The notes beneath the pieces are model-generated. The model was not told the origin of the DNA, ran no database searches, and saw only the letters and a program-made list of their open reading frames with translations. Positions 16,996 to 26,072 of a stretch of 64,000 nucleotides of DNA are shown one piece after another. Source of the DNA: SZUA-309 sp965233675. Lineage in GTDB: Bacteria > Pseudomonadota > Gammaproteobacteria > Pseudomonadales > Azotimanducaceae. Positions within the stretch are counted from its first letter, which is position 1. Each line of letters begins with the position of its first letter. Location of the stretch: positions 310,001-374,000 of the forward strand of contig OZ247498.1 of assembly GCA_965233675.1 (NCBI GenBank), in the 5' to 3' direction. Both the position numbers and the translations under genes were made by a program.

Positions 16996-18039
16996 ATGCC
17001 GGTTCGGGCACGGCGGGTTTTCAGGCTTGGCCTGACGGTGGCCATTACCCTGGCGATCAGTTACGGGCTGGCGCTCGACATGCCGTTCATCGCGCCTCTG
17101 TTCGCCCTTCTGTTGACCGCCACACCGGGGCCGCCCATGCCGGCCCGGCAACTTCTGGTGCTGGTGGTGCTGGTGGCCGTAATCCTGGGCATCGGCATGC
17201 TGCTGATCCGACCGCTCCAGTACTACCCCGTGCCAGCCGTGCTGATCGTCACCTGCGGCATCTTCATTGCGAGCTATCTGTCGGTGAATCTGGGCAAAGG
17301 TGCGATCGCCACCTTCCTGATCGTGGCACTGACCCTGATTTCCTCCATTGGTACCCTGAGCTGGGAGGCGGCCGTACTGCTGATCGACAGTGTGGCCCTG
17401 GGTCTCATCATCGCGATCACCTGTCAGTGGGTGGTTTATCCGCTGTTCCCGGAAGCCGGGCCGCCGGCTCCGGCGCCGCCCCCCCAGACGGCTGATCAGA
17501 GTGCCTGGACCGCACTGCGGGCCACGGCCATCATCTTTCCCGTTTTCCTTCTGACCCTGACGAATCCGACGGCCTATGCGCCGATCGTGCTGAAGGCGGT
17601 TTCTCTCGGTCAGCAGGCTTCCACGGTGACGGCGCGGCGTGCGGGGGCGGAGTTGCTGGGTTCCACATTTCTCGGCGGCTGCTTCGCTATCCTGATCTGG
17701 TTCGCATTGGGCTTGACCGTCAATCTGTGGATGTTTGCCCTGTGGATCCTGCTGTTCGTCATCTATCTGGGCGCAAAGATCTACGGGATATCTCCCAGTC
17801 GCTACCCAGCCAGCTTCTGGTCCAACGTCGGCGTGACCGCCCTGATTCTGCTCGGTTCAGCAGTGCAGGACACTCAGACGGGCAAGGACGTGTATACCGC
17901 GTTCGCTGTCCGGCTGGGGTTGTTCGTCGCCGTCACCTGCTACGCCTGGATCGCCATCGAGTTTCTCGAACACTTTCGGCAGCGCCGGCAGCGCCGGCAG
18001 CACGCGACCGGGCACCCACGACTTTCCAGCGCGGAGTGA
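16996..18039 (+). CDS. DUF2955 (FUSC/AaeB-like) inner-membrane protein
   Basis: A 347-residue protein with two blocks of hydrophobic helices (about residues 10-150 and 170-320), resembling DUF2955 proteins that accompany HlyD-type adaptors and are thought to be efflux components related to the fusaric acid resistance family. Direct evidence is topology and context only: OMF, HlyD, DUF2955 in one direction with short gaps. The C-terminus is basic (RQRRQRRQH) and is encoded by a 9-bp triplicate repeat. The ion-channel gene begins 3 bp after the stop. Confidence 0.75.
   Translation: MPVRARRVFRLGLTVAITLAISYGLALDMPFIAPLFALLLTATPGPPMPARQLLVLVVLVAVILGIGMLLIRPLQYYPVPAVLIVTCGIFIASYLSVNLGKGAIATFLIVALTLISSIGTLSWEAAVLLIDSVALGLIIAITCQWVVYPLFPEAGPPAPAPPPQTADQSAWTALRATAIIFPVFLLTLTNPTAYAPIVLKAVSLGQQASTVTARRAGAELLGSTFLGGCFAILIWFALGLTVNLWMFALWILLFVIYLGAKIYGISPSRYPASFWSNVGVTALILLGSAVQDTQTGKDVYTAFAVRLGLFVAVTCYAWIAIEFLEHFRQRRQRRQHATGHPRLSSAE
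17977..18003. repeat. Tandem repeat, 9 bp x 3, inside the DUF2955 C-terminus
   Basis: CGGCAGCGC repeated three times (last copy CGGCAGCAC). The period is a multiple of three, so it extends a basic Arg-Gln tail in frame. Confidence 0.85.
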
Positions 18040-18042
18040 GGC

Positions 18043-18474
18043 ATGAATATTCTGATCGGCATCTTCGTCATGATCTTCTGCATGGTTCTGCAGGCGACGC
18101 TCGCCAGTGTCGCCATCCACTTCTACGGCAAGCGGCGAACCCGGGTGGTGGGCAGTGGACCGATCAGAAGCCTCATGGTCATCGTCGGGGTGATGGTCCT
18201 GCTGCTGGCGGGGAACTTCGCGCAGATCGCCCTCTGGGCGGGCCTGTTTGTGGGCCTTGGAGAGTTTGAATCCTTCGCGGTGGCCTTTTATCACTCGGGC
18301 GTGAATTTCGCCACGCTCGGCTATGGGGACATCGTGATGAGCGAAGACCATCGGGTACTGGGCCCCCTGGAGGCGGTGAATGGTGTGCTCATGATCGGCG
18401 TTTCCACCGCGGTGCTGATGGCGACGCTGCAGGACGCGCTGGCGAAGATAAAAGGCCCCGCCAGCGGGCTGTAG
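18043..18474 (+). CDS. Two-transmembrane ion channel (potassium channel family)
   Basis: A 143-residue membrane protein: an N-terminal helix (about residues 3-25), a second hydrophobic segment (about 46-75), a pore loop with the K+-selectivity signature TLGYGDIVMS near residue 90, and a last helix. It has no C-terminal regulatory domain. The filter is intact, so K+ conduction is likely from family knowledge. It starts 3 bp after the DUF2955 stop and may be co-transcribed with the efflux genes. Confidence 0.85.
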   Translation: MNILIGIFVMIFCMVLQATLASVAIHFYGKRRTRVVGSGPIRSLMVIVGVMVLLLAGNFAQIALWAGLFVGLGEFESFAVAFYHSGVNFATLGYGDIVMSEDHRVLGPLEAVNGVLMIGVSTAVLMATLQDALAKIKGPASGL

Positions 18475-18521
18475 CCGCTCTGACCATAGGCTAGAATGCT
18501 GCCTGGAATACAGGAGCGAGC

Positions 18522-19856
18522 ATGTCCGAGGTGGGAAAAGCTGATCTTTCGAGGCGCGATCTGGAAGCCTTCTGGATGCCTTATACGGGCAACCGGCACT
18601 TCAAGAACGATCCCCGACTGATCGTCGGTGCCGAAGGTACGGAGTTGATCGACTCGAATGGGCGGCGGGTCTTCGATGGCCTTTCCGGACTCTGGTGCAC
18701 GCCCTATGGCCACGGTCGGCAGGAGATCGCCGATGCGGTTTCCAGGCAGCTCACCACGCTCGATTACGCACCGCCTTTCCAGTTCGGCCATCCCATGGCA
18801 TTCGAGCTTGCGAACCGGCTCACTGCCATGGCACCGGACGGGCTCGACTATGCCTTCCTCGTGAACTCCGGATCCGAGGCTGCCGACACCTCCCTGAAAA
18901 TGGCCCGCGCATACTGGCGGCTCAAGGGGCAGCCGGAAAAAACCAAGCTGATCGGACGGGCCCGTTCCTACCATGGCGTCAATCTGGGCGGGACCAGCCT
19001 GGGCGGGATAGGGGCAAACAGGAAACTGTACGGTCAACTCATCGATACTGATCACCTGCCTCATACCGTGCTGCCCGAGAATGCCTTCAGCCGGGGTGAA
19101 CCGGACAAAGGCGCAGAACTGGCCGATGCGCTGGAGGATATGGTGGCCTTGCATGATGCAAGCAACATCGCCGCGGTCATCGTCGAGCCCATGGCCGGTT
19201 CCGCCGGGGTGCTGCCGCCGCCGAAAGGCTATCTCAAGCGGTTGCGCGAGCTTTGCGACAAACACGACATCCTGCTCATTTTCGATGAAGTGATCACCGG
19301 CTTCGGTCGCCTCGGAGAGCCGTTTGCCGCCGACTACTTCGGCGTCACACCGGACATCATGAATCTGGCCAAGATCCTGACCAATGGCAATGTGCCCATG
19401 GGCGCGGTGCTGGCGCAGTCAGCGATTTATGAGACCTTCATGGACAATGCCGGTCCGGACTACGCGATTGAGTTCCCCCACGGTTATACCTATTCGGCGC
19501 ACCCGCTCGCCTGTGCTGCGGCGCTGGCGTGTCTCGATATCTTCGAGAAGGACGGGATGCCGGCAAAGGTCCGCGCCCTGGCACCGCACTTTGAAAATGC
19601 GCTGCATGGTCTCAAGCAGTCGCCCTTCGTCACGGATATCCGGAATCTGGGGCTGGCCGGAGCCGTTCAGATCGAACCCTATCCGGGAGAACCGGCCCGA
19701 CGGCCCTTCGAGTTGTCTCTGGCGCTCTGGGAAAAGGGTGTCTACGTTCGCTGTGGCGGCGATACCCTGCAGTTCGCGCCACCCTACATCTCCACGCCGG
19801 AGGAAATCGACAGACTGTTCGCCCTGACTGCCGAGGTACTCGAAGAAGCCGTCTGA
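18522..19856 (+). CDS. Class III (omega) aminotransferase
   Basis: A 444-residue PLP enzyme of the class III fold. Visible landmarks are FWMPYTGNRHFKNDPRL at the N-terminus, NSGSEAADTSLKMAR near residue 117 (PLP phosphate binding), LIFDEVITGFGRLG near residue 252 (the Asp that contacts the PLP pyridine N), and the Schiff-base lysine in NLAKILTNGNVPMG near residue 285. The overall pattern is that of beta-alanine/omega-amino acid:pyruvate transaminases. AGGAG lies before the ATG. It is convergent with crtZ, 35 bp away. The amino donor is not determined. Confidence 0.85.
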   Translation: MSEVGKADLSRRDLEAFWMPYTGNRHFKNDPRLIVGAEGTELIDSNGRRVFDGLSGLWCTPYGHGRQEIADAVSRQLTTLDYAPPFQFGHPMAFELANRLTAMAPDGLDYAFLVNSGSEAADTSLKMARAYWRLKGQPEKTKLIGRARSYHGVNLGGTSLGGIGANRKLYGQLIDTDHLPHTVLPENAFSRGEPDKGAELADALEDMVALHDASNIAAVIVEPMAGSAGVLPPPKGYLKRLRELCDKHDILLIFDEVITGFGRLGEPFAADYFGVTPDIMNLAKILTNGNVPMGAVLAQSAIYETFMDNAGPDYAIEFPHGYTYSAHPLACAAALACLDIFEKDGMPAKVRALAPHFENALHGLKQSPFVTDIRNLGLAGAVQIEPYPGEPARRPFELSLALWEKGVYVRCGGDTLQFAPPYISTPEEIDRLFALTAEVLEEAV

Positions 19857-19875
19857 ACGGCGGTCTCAGGCTGGG

Positions 19876-19935
19876 GCGGCGTTCCTGCCTTTCAGGCGGC
19901 GTTTCCGCCTTGCAGGCGGCCATTCGCCCGTTCCG
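19876..19935. repeat. Tandem repeat, 20 bp x 2-3, over the crtZ stop
   Basis: Two good units and one diverged unit of the form GCGGCGTTTCCGCCTTGCAG lie between the convergent aminotransferase and crtZ genes. The crtZ stop and its last codons fall within the array. Confidence 0.75.
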
Positions 19936-20398
19936 CTTCAATCGCCTTCATCCGCGCTCTCAGAACCGGCACCGGCGGCGCATAGACAAAGCCGAAAGAG
20001 ACAGCACCCTCTTTTTCCTCAAGGGCATGGTGCAACCGGTGCGCATGTACGATCCGCTGCATGTATCGATTCTTCGGCCGCCAGTCGTGGGGAATCCTTC
20101 GATGCACGATCACGTCGTGAAATCCAAAATAGATGGCGCCGTAGCCGGCTACGCCCAGCCCCAGCCAGAGGGCCCAGGGATAGCCGTTGGTTCCGAACCA
20201 GATCAGCGCGATGGAAGGGATGGCGAAGATGAAGGCATAGAGATCGTTCAGTTCGAACAACCCTTCCCGTGGCCGATGATGGGATTCGTGCAGGAACCAG
20301 CCGAAACCGTGCATCACGTATTTGTGCGCAAAATAGGCGACGCCCTCCATGAAGGCGAGGGCACCGAAGAAGCAGAGTGCATTGATCAGAATGTTCAC
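19892..20398 (-). CDS. crtZ: Beta-carotene hydroxylase, CrtZ type
   Basis: Hydroxylates the beta-ionone rings of beta-carotene to give zeaxanthin; an integral membrane non-heme di-iron enzyme. The 168-residue protein has the expected His clusters: HKYVMHG near residue 25, HESHHRPR near residue 38, HDVIVHRR near residue 94 and HRLHHA near residue 120. It starts at GTG 20398, preceded by AGGTAG. It lies 41 bp downstream of crtE on the same strand. The C-terminal QGGNAA overlaps a 20-bp tandem repeat. Confidence 0.93.
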   Translation of the reverse strand: MNILINALCFFGALAFMEGVAYFAHKYVMHGFGWFLHESHHRPREGLFELNDLYAFIFAIPSIALIWFGTNGYPWALWLGLGVAGYGAIYFGFHDVIVHRRIPHDWRPKNRYMQRIVHAHRLHHALEEKEGAVSFGFVYAPPVPVLRARMKAIEAERANGRLQGGNAA

Positions 20399-20439
20399 GT
20401 TTCAGCTACCTGATGCTGGCCGGGCGATGGCGGAAGGGA

Positions 20440-21384
20440 TTATACGCCGACGCCTGCCTGTCGGGCCTGACCGGGATCAACCTGGCCCTGATAGGCCTGC
20501 AGGACAAGATTGAGAAAAGCCGCGAATGGTTCCTGATTGATGCCGGCAGGTTCCAGGGCGGCCAGAGCATCGGACAGTTCCTGGTCGGCCTTCGCCTCGG
20601 CCTCGTCCAGGCTCATGATGGCCGCGTAGGTCTGCTTGCCCAGGTCGGCGCCTGCGTCTTTGCCGGTGGCGCCACTGGCACCCACCGCGTCGAGCAGATC
20701 GTCGAGAATCTGAAAAGCGAGGCCCGCATGAGTGCCGAAGGCCTGCAGCGGTGCCAGGGCTTCCTTTTCCAGACCGGCGATCCGTGCACCGGCTTCCAGG
20801 CAGAGCACGAACAGGGCACCCGTCTTCTGATACTGGAGTTGCGCCAGCGCTTCCGCATCGGCGTGGTCGTTGATTTCACGGAGGTCCCGTTCCTGACCCG
20901 CACAGAGTCCTTCGGTGCCGATGGCGAGAGACAGGGCCGTGACCAGGTCCACCTTCACGTCCGGGGCAAGATGAGGGTCCCGGCCGATGATACCGAAGGC
21001 GTCGCTGATCAGGGTGACGCCGCCGAGAATGGCGATGTCTTCACCATGTGCAATGTGATTGGCCGGCTTGCCCCGCCGCTGGCTGGCATTGTCCATGCTT
21101 GGCAGGTCGTCGATGATCAGTGACGCGGTGTGCACCATCTCGATGGCGCAGGCGGCATCCACCGCGGCGGCGGCTCTGCCGCCCAGTGCTTCCGCAGTCA
21201 GAACCGTGATCAGCGGGCGCAGGCGTTTGCCCCCATCGAGCAGGCTGTAGCGTATTGATTGTTTCAGTCGGGGTGCTGATCCGGCGACCGCCGGGGCGAT
21301 CTCCGACAGGCGATCCTCGATCCGGCTGCGGATACCGGCGAATTGTTCCGGATAGTCTGGTCTATCCGGTTTTGCCTCACTCAA
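20440..21384 (-). CDS. crtE: Geranylgeranyl diphosphate synthase, CrtE type
   Basis: Makes GGPP for phytoene synthesis. The 314-residue polyprenyl synthetase has the first Asp-rich motif DDLPSMD near residue 92 and the second, QILDDLLDA, near residue 228. The fifth residue before the first motif is Ala (HTASLIIDD), where short-chain FPP synthases usually carry an aromatic residue; this supports C20 product length. The chosen TTG at 21384 follows GGAGAGG with a 9-base spacer. A TTG 18 bases upstream overlaps that site and is unlikely. The order is crtE-crtZ on the minus strand, separated from crtYIB by about 12 kb. Confidence 0.9.
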   Translation of the reverse strand: MSEAKPDRPDYPEQFAGIRSRIEDRLSEIAPAVAGSAPRLKQSIRYSLLDGGKRLRPLITVLTAEALGGRAAAAVDAACAIEMVHTASLIIDDLPSMDNASQRRGKPANHIAHGEDIAILGGVTLISDAFGIIGRDPHLAPDVKVDLVTALSLAIGTEGLCAGQERDLREINDHADAEALAQLQYQKTGALFVLCLEAGARIAGLEKEALAPLQAFGTHAGLAFQILDDLLDAVGASGATGKDAGADLGKQTYAAIMSLDEAEAKADQELSDALAALEPAGINQEPFAAFLNLVLQAYQGQVDPGQARQAGVGV

Positions 21385-21449
21385 TGGTGATGACCTCTCC
21401 AAATTGCCCCGCCGTTGCCGGGCTTATGCGCTCGCTCGAGTGCCCTCGA

Positions 21450-21477
21450 ATCCTGCGAATGCCAGCCGGTATGTCAA
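21450..21477 (-). promoter_or_regulatory. Candidate sigma-70 promoter for crtE-crtZ
   Basis: On the minus strand a perfect TTGACA (21477-21472) is followed by 16 bp and CAGGAT (21455-21450), about 65 bp before the crtE start. The -35 box is ideal, the -10 box weak. Confidence 0.4.
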
Positions 21478-21591
21478 TTGAGTTGCAATACGGGCCGCTA
21501 ATTCTTGTTGGTTTATGCGCGGGATTATCGCCTGTTATCGGCTTTTCGTAAAACGCTTACAAGTGCCCCTGAAATCGCCGTCTGTGCTCGA

Positions 21592-23127
21592 TCAAAAAAA
21601 GTAAAAACGTCTGATACGGGTGCGGATCTCCGCGTTCGAGACTTTTGCCCCTCGGGCACGGGCGATGATGAGGCCATTTTCCCGGGCCATGCAGCGTGCG
21701 CAGTGGAAGGTCGAGAGAACGTACACGTCGTCGTAGAGCGCCTCCAGCAGGGGCAGGTCGAAACCTATGGCGATCACATCGGTGAAATCCGCCGCCTCAT
21801 TCCAGAGGTGGTAGTTCACATGCCCTGAATAGGCCACCGGCAGTGCGCCCTGATCGAGTTGATTCAGGGCCCCTGCCTGACCGAAGAAGGCGGCCATCAG
21901 GGTGACGTTCTGTCGCTCTGTGTCCGGCAGGGCTTCGTAGTGACGTCTGACTTCGGCAGTGAGTTCCGGCCAGGCATGCATCTCGGCGAAGTGGGGGAAG
22001 TATCGGCCCATGGCCGCGGGGTCTGACCCCGGACGGCCCTGTTCCCCGTCCCGGATGAAATTGGCGGCCTGCTGCAGCTGTTCAGGCGGCAGCACGGGGG
22101 CTGCGATGGGAATGGAAAACAGGCCCGAAAACGCCATGCTGACGACGAAGCCGCGCCGGACGGCCGCGCGATCGGCCAGCCACCGTTCCCAGAGCAGTGC
22201 GCCGAACGCGCTGAAGAGAATGAACAGTGGCGTGGCGAAGTAGAACTTCACGCCGGCCAGCATGAAGACCGCCAGACAGATCACCGCCGCCGTGCCGGTC
22301 AGCCGGATCACCGGATCTTTTGCGAACAGCCCGAATATCAGGCCGGGCAGCCAGATGAGCAGGAAGGGGGGATTCATCGTGGCGATCAGACCGAATACCG
22401 GCTGGTCGATCACCATGGCTTCCGGCGCTTCGGCGTTGTATGCGGCAATGAAATCGACGAACAGCCAGTCGTTGCTCATCTGCCAGTAGAGAAAAGGACT
22501 GACCAGCACGACCATGATCAGAATCGCGATCCAGACCTCCCTTCTTGCGAGCAACTGCCGGGCATGAATGAGGACGGCCAGGCCGAGGGCGGCAAACCAG
22601 GCCGGGATGGCGAGCTTGGTCAGCAGGGCCAGGCCGAAAATCCCGCCCAGTGCATACATGTGCGCCGGCTGGTCGTCCTGCAGGTAGCGGATCAGCAGCC
22701 AGAATCCCGCCGCCCACCAGAGCTGATCGAGCACGTTCATGGTGAGAATGGACTGCACGGACAGGAATGCCGGCGCAAAGAGCACCACCAGTGCCGTCAA
22801 CCACTCGGCCGTGCGCCCGCCGCCGAGAATCCGGACGATGTCTACGCTGATCAGCGTGACGCCAATGCCGATCAGACAGGCGAATCCTCTCAGTACGAGC
22901 AGATCCTGACCGAACATGCCGGTCAGTGCCGCCATCACCCAGGCGATACCGGGCGGGAAGTCCACGTAGCCGAGTGCGAGATGTTCGGCGGCATCCAGAA
23001 AGTAGAGCTCGTCGGACAGATAACCGTAGGCACGGCCTGCCACGACGAAGATCGCCAGCTTGACCACCACGCAGAACAGCCACAGACGGTAGTTGGGCGC
23101 GGGACGATCGGTCACGATTCTGTCCAT
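21592..23127 (-). CDS. ArnT/PMT-like glycosyltransferase family 39 membrane protein
   Basis: An inner-membrane glycosyltransferase that would use polyprenyl-phosphate sugars. From ATG 23127 it has 511 residues with about ten helices. The N-terminal luminal loop has AYGYLSDELYFLDAAEH (DE pair near residue 38) and VDFPPG, the GT39 acidic signature region. The longer upstream frame is Arg-rich noise and is excluded. It starts 17 bp after the stop of the GT2-GtrA gene, so the two form an operon: one makes the lipid-linked sugar, the other transfers it to lipid or protein. Confidence 0.8.
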   Translation of the reverse strand: MDRIVTDRPAPNYRLWLFCVVVKLAIFVVAGRAYGYLSDELYFLDAAEHLALGYVDFPPGIAWVMAALTGMFGQDLLVLRGFACLIGIGVTLISVDIVRILGGGRTAEWLTALVVLFAPAFLSVQSILTMNVLDQLWWAAGFWLLIRYLQDDQPAHMYALGGIFGLALLTKLAIPAWFAALGLAVLIHARQLLARREVWIAILIMVVLVSPFLYWQMSNDWLFVDFIAAYNAEAPEAMVIDQPVFGLIATMNPPFLLIWLPGLIFGLFAKDPVIRLTGTAAVICLAVFMLAGVKFYFATPLFILFSAFGALLWERWLADRAAVRRGFVVSMAFSGLFSIPIAAPVLPPEQLQQAANFIRDGEQGRPGSDPAAMGRYFPHFAEMHAWPELTAEVRRHYEALPDTERQNVTLMAAFFGQAGALNQLDQGALPVAYSGHVNYHLWNEAADFTDVIAIGFDLPLLEALYDDVYVLSTFHCARCMARENGLIIARARGAKVSNAEIRTRIRRFYFF

Positions 23128-23144
23128 CCCCTGCCGGTTTCCAG

Positions 23145-24239
23145 CTACTTGCTGGTCCGCCACGTGTAGAGTTGGGTGATGGCATAGTTCCAGACGGCAC
23201 CCACCACGATGCCGGCGAAGCCGGCCAGGAACCAGCCGGTGTCTTCGGCGAAGAGATAGCCGGCCACGCCGACGTTGGCGACTGCGCCGATGGAGCAGGC
23301 CAGCACGAAGGATATCCACCCTTTCAGCCAGTCCATGCCTTTGAGCTGCAGATCCCGGTAAGTGATCAGGTTGTTGATCACGAAGTTGGCCGTCATCGCC
23401 ACCAGGGTGGCCCAGACCTGGCTGGCAACGAAGCCATAGTCCATGGCCTGATACAGGGCGGCGAGGATCGCCATATGCACGAAGACGCCAATGCCGCCGA
23501 CGGCGATGAAGGCGACGAAACGCACGGGCACCCAGCGCCCCACGAGCTTGTCGAGCAGCAGCATGCCGTAGTCCCAGATGGCCTGGTTGTCGAGCTTGGA
23601 TTCGCCCGCGTAGCGTTCGCCGAACGAATAGGGCAGCTCCTTGAAGCGGAGGGGTTCCGGCGACGAGGCGAACAGATCCATGAGAATTTTGAACCCGATG
23701 CCGGACAGATTGCGCATGCAGGCTTCGAAGGATTCCCGCCGGACCATGAAAAAACCGCTCATGGGATCGAGCAGGGTTTCCGGCACCACCATCCGGGACA
23801 GGCGGGTAGCCAGCTCGGATTTCTTCGCCCGATCATCGGAAAAGGCATCCGCGTCACCACCATCCACGTGCCGGCTCCCCACCACGATGTCCAGCGGCTC
23901 TCCGGTCAGCGTCTCGTACATCCTGGGCAGCAGGCGTTCATCATGCTGAAGATCCGCGTCCATGACGGCGATGCAGGGGGCGCTGGAGGCAAGCATGCCT
24001 TCAATGCAGGCGGAGGAGAGACCCCGCCGATCGATGCGCTGCAGGCAGCGTACCCGCCCGTTCTCCTGGCCAAGGCGGCGGGCTTCTGCCGAGGTGCCGT
24101 CCGGGGAATCGTCGTCCACGAAGATTACCTCCCAGTTCAGCTCACCCATGGCCGCACTGATTTTGTCGACCAGCACGGAGAGATTGGCCGCTTCGTTGAA
24201 GGTGGGCACGACGATGGATAACTGGACACTAGGCGTCAT
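23145..24239 (-). CDS. Dolichol-phosphate mannosyltransferase-like GT2 fused to a GtrA domain
   Basis: A 364-residue protein with an N-terminal GT-A catalytic domain (about residues 1-235) and a C-terminal four-helix GtrA domain (about 236-360). VVPTFNEAANL, EVIFVDDDSPDGT and the DXD-type AVMDADLQHDE are visible. It should form a polyprenyl-phosphate hexose on the cytoplasmic face and help flip it. The downstream GT39 protein would use that donor. The sugar is not determinable. DPM-GtrA fusion is a common architecture. Confidence 0.88.
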   Translation of the reverse strand: MTPSVQLSIVVPTFNEAANLSVLVDKISAAMGELNWEVIFVDDDSPDGTSAEARRLGQENGRVRCLQRIDRRGLSSACIEGMLASSAPCIAVMDADLQHDERLLPRMYETLTGEPLDIVVGSRHVDGGDADAFSDDRAKKSELATRLSRMVVPETLLDPMSGFFMVRRESFEACMRNLSGIGFKILMDLFASSPEPLRFKELPYSFGERYAGESKLDNQAIWDYGMLLLDKLVGRWVPVRFVAFIAVGGIGVFVHMAILAALYQAMDYGFVASQVWATLVAMTANFVINNLITYRDLQLKGMDWLKGWISFVLACSIGAVANVGVAGYLFAEDTGWFLAGFAGIVVGAVWNYAITQLYTWRTSK

Positions 24240-24293
24240 ACGGATTCACGCGTTATGCTCGCTGGGAAGTAAGGCGCGTGGATTGTAGCCGTT

Positions 24294-24833
24294 TTGATCC
24301 GTCGATTTCGAACATACTCCCTGGTTGGCATGCTGCTGTGCCTGTTGCCGTTCGCCGCCGCCCGGGCCGAAGAGTCAGCACCGGATGCCGGAGCCGGAGT
24401 GGATCCCGCCCAGCTGGCCCTGATCGATCAGTACGGAGCAACGGGCGGTCTGAGCACGCATGCCCCTGGGTTCCAGGTCGCGATTGTGGTCTCCGCCAAG
24501 CGGCTGCGTCGGCTCAAGCCCTGGGAACAGGCTATTCGCACATTCGATACGGAGGTACCCATCGTTCGGGTAGCGGATGTGCCGAGGACCACGCCTACGG
24601 AGTATGAGCGGGTTGCCGAAAAACTCCGCAAACGGCTGCCGCCGGACGTGAACGTGCTGGTGGATCTCGATGGTGTCTGGGCGGCTGCTTACGCACTGGA
24701 TGTGAATGTGCCGAACGTACTGATCTTTGATGGCGCGGGTACGCTGCTTGCCGTGCATTCGGGGATGTTCAAAAAGTCCGATGGCGAGGCCCTGCAGGCC
24801 GATCTGGAGGCAGCCGCGCGCGCGGATTCCTAA
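24294..24833 (+). CDS. Secreted thioredoxin-fold-like protein of unknown function
   Basis: A 179-residue protein with an N-terminal Sec signal (MIRRFRTYSLVGMLLCLLPFA, cleavage near AARA). The mature part has alternating strands and helices ending in VNVPNVLIFDGAGTLLAVHSG, which resembles the cis-Pro/C-terminal half of thioredoxin-like folds. No CxxC is present, so redox activity is not expected. It starts at TTG 24294; ATG 24330 would remove the basic part of the signal. It is convergent with the ABC permease gene, and their stop codons overlap by 4 bases. Confidence 0.55.
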   Translation: MIRRFRTYSLVGMLLCLLPFAAARAEESAPDAGAGVDPAQLALIDQYGATGGLSTHAPGFQVAIVVSAKRLRRLKPWEQAIRTFDTEVPIVRVADVPRTTPTEYERVAEKLRKRLPPDVNVLVDLDGVWAAAYALDVNVPNVLIFDGAGTLLAVHSGMFKKSDGEALQADLEAAARADS

Positions 24834-26062
24834 TCGCCGTAGGCTTTGCGGTGTGCGAGCGTTCTGGCTGCAAGCCAGCCGAAGATGCCAGCGCCTGCCA
24901 GCAGGCTAACGGGCAACACCACGTCCATCAGACTTTCGCCACGCCAGAAAACGCCGCTGTAAGCTTCGAGCGCCCAGGTGTTCGGCGTCAGCCAACCCAG
25001 GTCCTTGAGCATCTCCGGCATCAGGAATCTGGGCACCATGCTGCCCCCGAGGGCGGAAAGCACCAGAATCACCGTATTGGCGACGGTCTGGGCCTGACGC
25101 CGGGTGGCGCAGGCAGTGGCCAGGAGCATGGCGAGACCGGCACAGGCGATGGAAGCGGCGAACGAGATCACCAGCCAGGCCCCGAAATGGCCGGGCAGGT
25201 CGACGCCGTAAACAAGCCAGGCCACCACGAAGATCACGCTTACCTGAACCATGCCCTGGCCGACCACGTAGAGAAACTTGCCGTTCACCAGAACCCCCAT
25301 GCCACCGGGCCCGGCCAGCACCCGGTCGAGAATGCCGGTTTCTTCTTCTTCGAGCAGGGATACGGCGCCATGCACGGAAGCGAACAGGAGGAACATGAAG
25401 GCGACGGCGCCGGCGGAGTAGGCGACCAGGTTCACTGATTCACCGCCGATCACAGACTCCCGGGCCAGCAGATCTTCGAACGACCAGCCGACCTCCCGGC
25501 CGGCAGCCGCATCCGCTCGCATTTCCAGCAGGCCGGCGTCCACCTCGTCGCGCTGTCCGTCGTCCAGGGTCAGGAACTGGTTTTCGAGTTCCGCCACCAC
25601 GTTGCCCATGGCCACGTCCGGGAGCGCGGAAAAATAGGCCCTGCGAATCTGGCCGGTGAGCATGGGCTCGGCGACGCCTCTGGATGGATCGACCACCACC
25701 AGCAATGGGGCGGCACCGAAGCCACCGGCAGACTCCAGGGGTTCTGCATCGACCCGGATGATCAGACCGATATCTGCGACGCCGGATTTGACCCATGCCC
25801 TGACCGTTTCCCGGCTCTCGGCCGGTTCCCCGAGCAGGGTCAGCGTGTTGCTTTCCCGCAGCGCGGCAACCAGGCGGGTGCTGGTTTCGCTGCCCACCTC
25901 ATCAAGCAGGGCCACCTTCAGGTTCAGGCTGTCTCCGGTCGTCGCGGTGAAAATCTCCGCCATGATCACGAAGAACACGGCGGGCAGGAAAAAGCTCATC
26001 AGCAGGGCGCCCCGGTCCCGGAGCAAGCCAAGCAGCATCGCTCTGAATATGGCCATGCTCAT
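24830..26062 (-). CDS. ABC-2 type exporter permease
   Basis: A 410-residue membrane subunit with one N-terminal helix (about residues 15-38), a large periplasmic domain (about 40-205), then five helices to the C-terminus, the ABC2_membrane_3 topology. MSMAIFRAM at ATG 26062 is chosen because it sits 10 bp after the stop of the ATPase gene; the longer frame would overlap it. It pairs with the ATP-binding subunit encoded upstream. The substrate may be a lipid, polymer or drug, and the sequence does not say. Confidence 0.85.
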   Translation of the reverse strand: MSMAIFRAMLLGLLRDRGALLMSFFLPAVFFVIMAEIFTATTGDSLNLKVALLDEVGSETSTRLVAALRESNTLTLLGEPAESRETVRAWVKSGVADIGLIIRVDAEPLESAGGFGAAPLLVVVDPSRGVAEPMLTGQIRRAYFSALPDVAMGNVVAELENQFLTLDDGQRDEVDAGLLEMRADAAAGREVGWSFEDLLARESVIGGESVNLVAYSAGAVAFMFLLFASVHGAVSLLEEEETGILDRVLAGPGGMGVLVNGKFLYVVGQGMVQVSVIFVVAWLVYGVDLPGHFGAWLVISFAASIACAGLAMLLATACATRRQAQTVANTVILVLSALGGSMVPRFLMPEMLKDLGWLTPNTWALEAYSGVFWRGESLMDVVLPVSLLAGAGIFGWLAARTLAHRKAYGD

Positions 26063-26072
26063 GGATTCGTAC

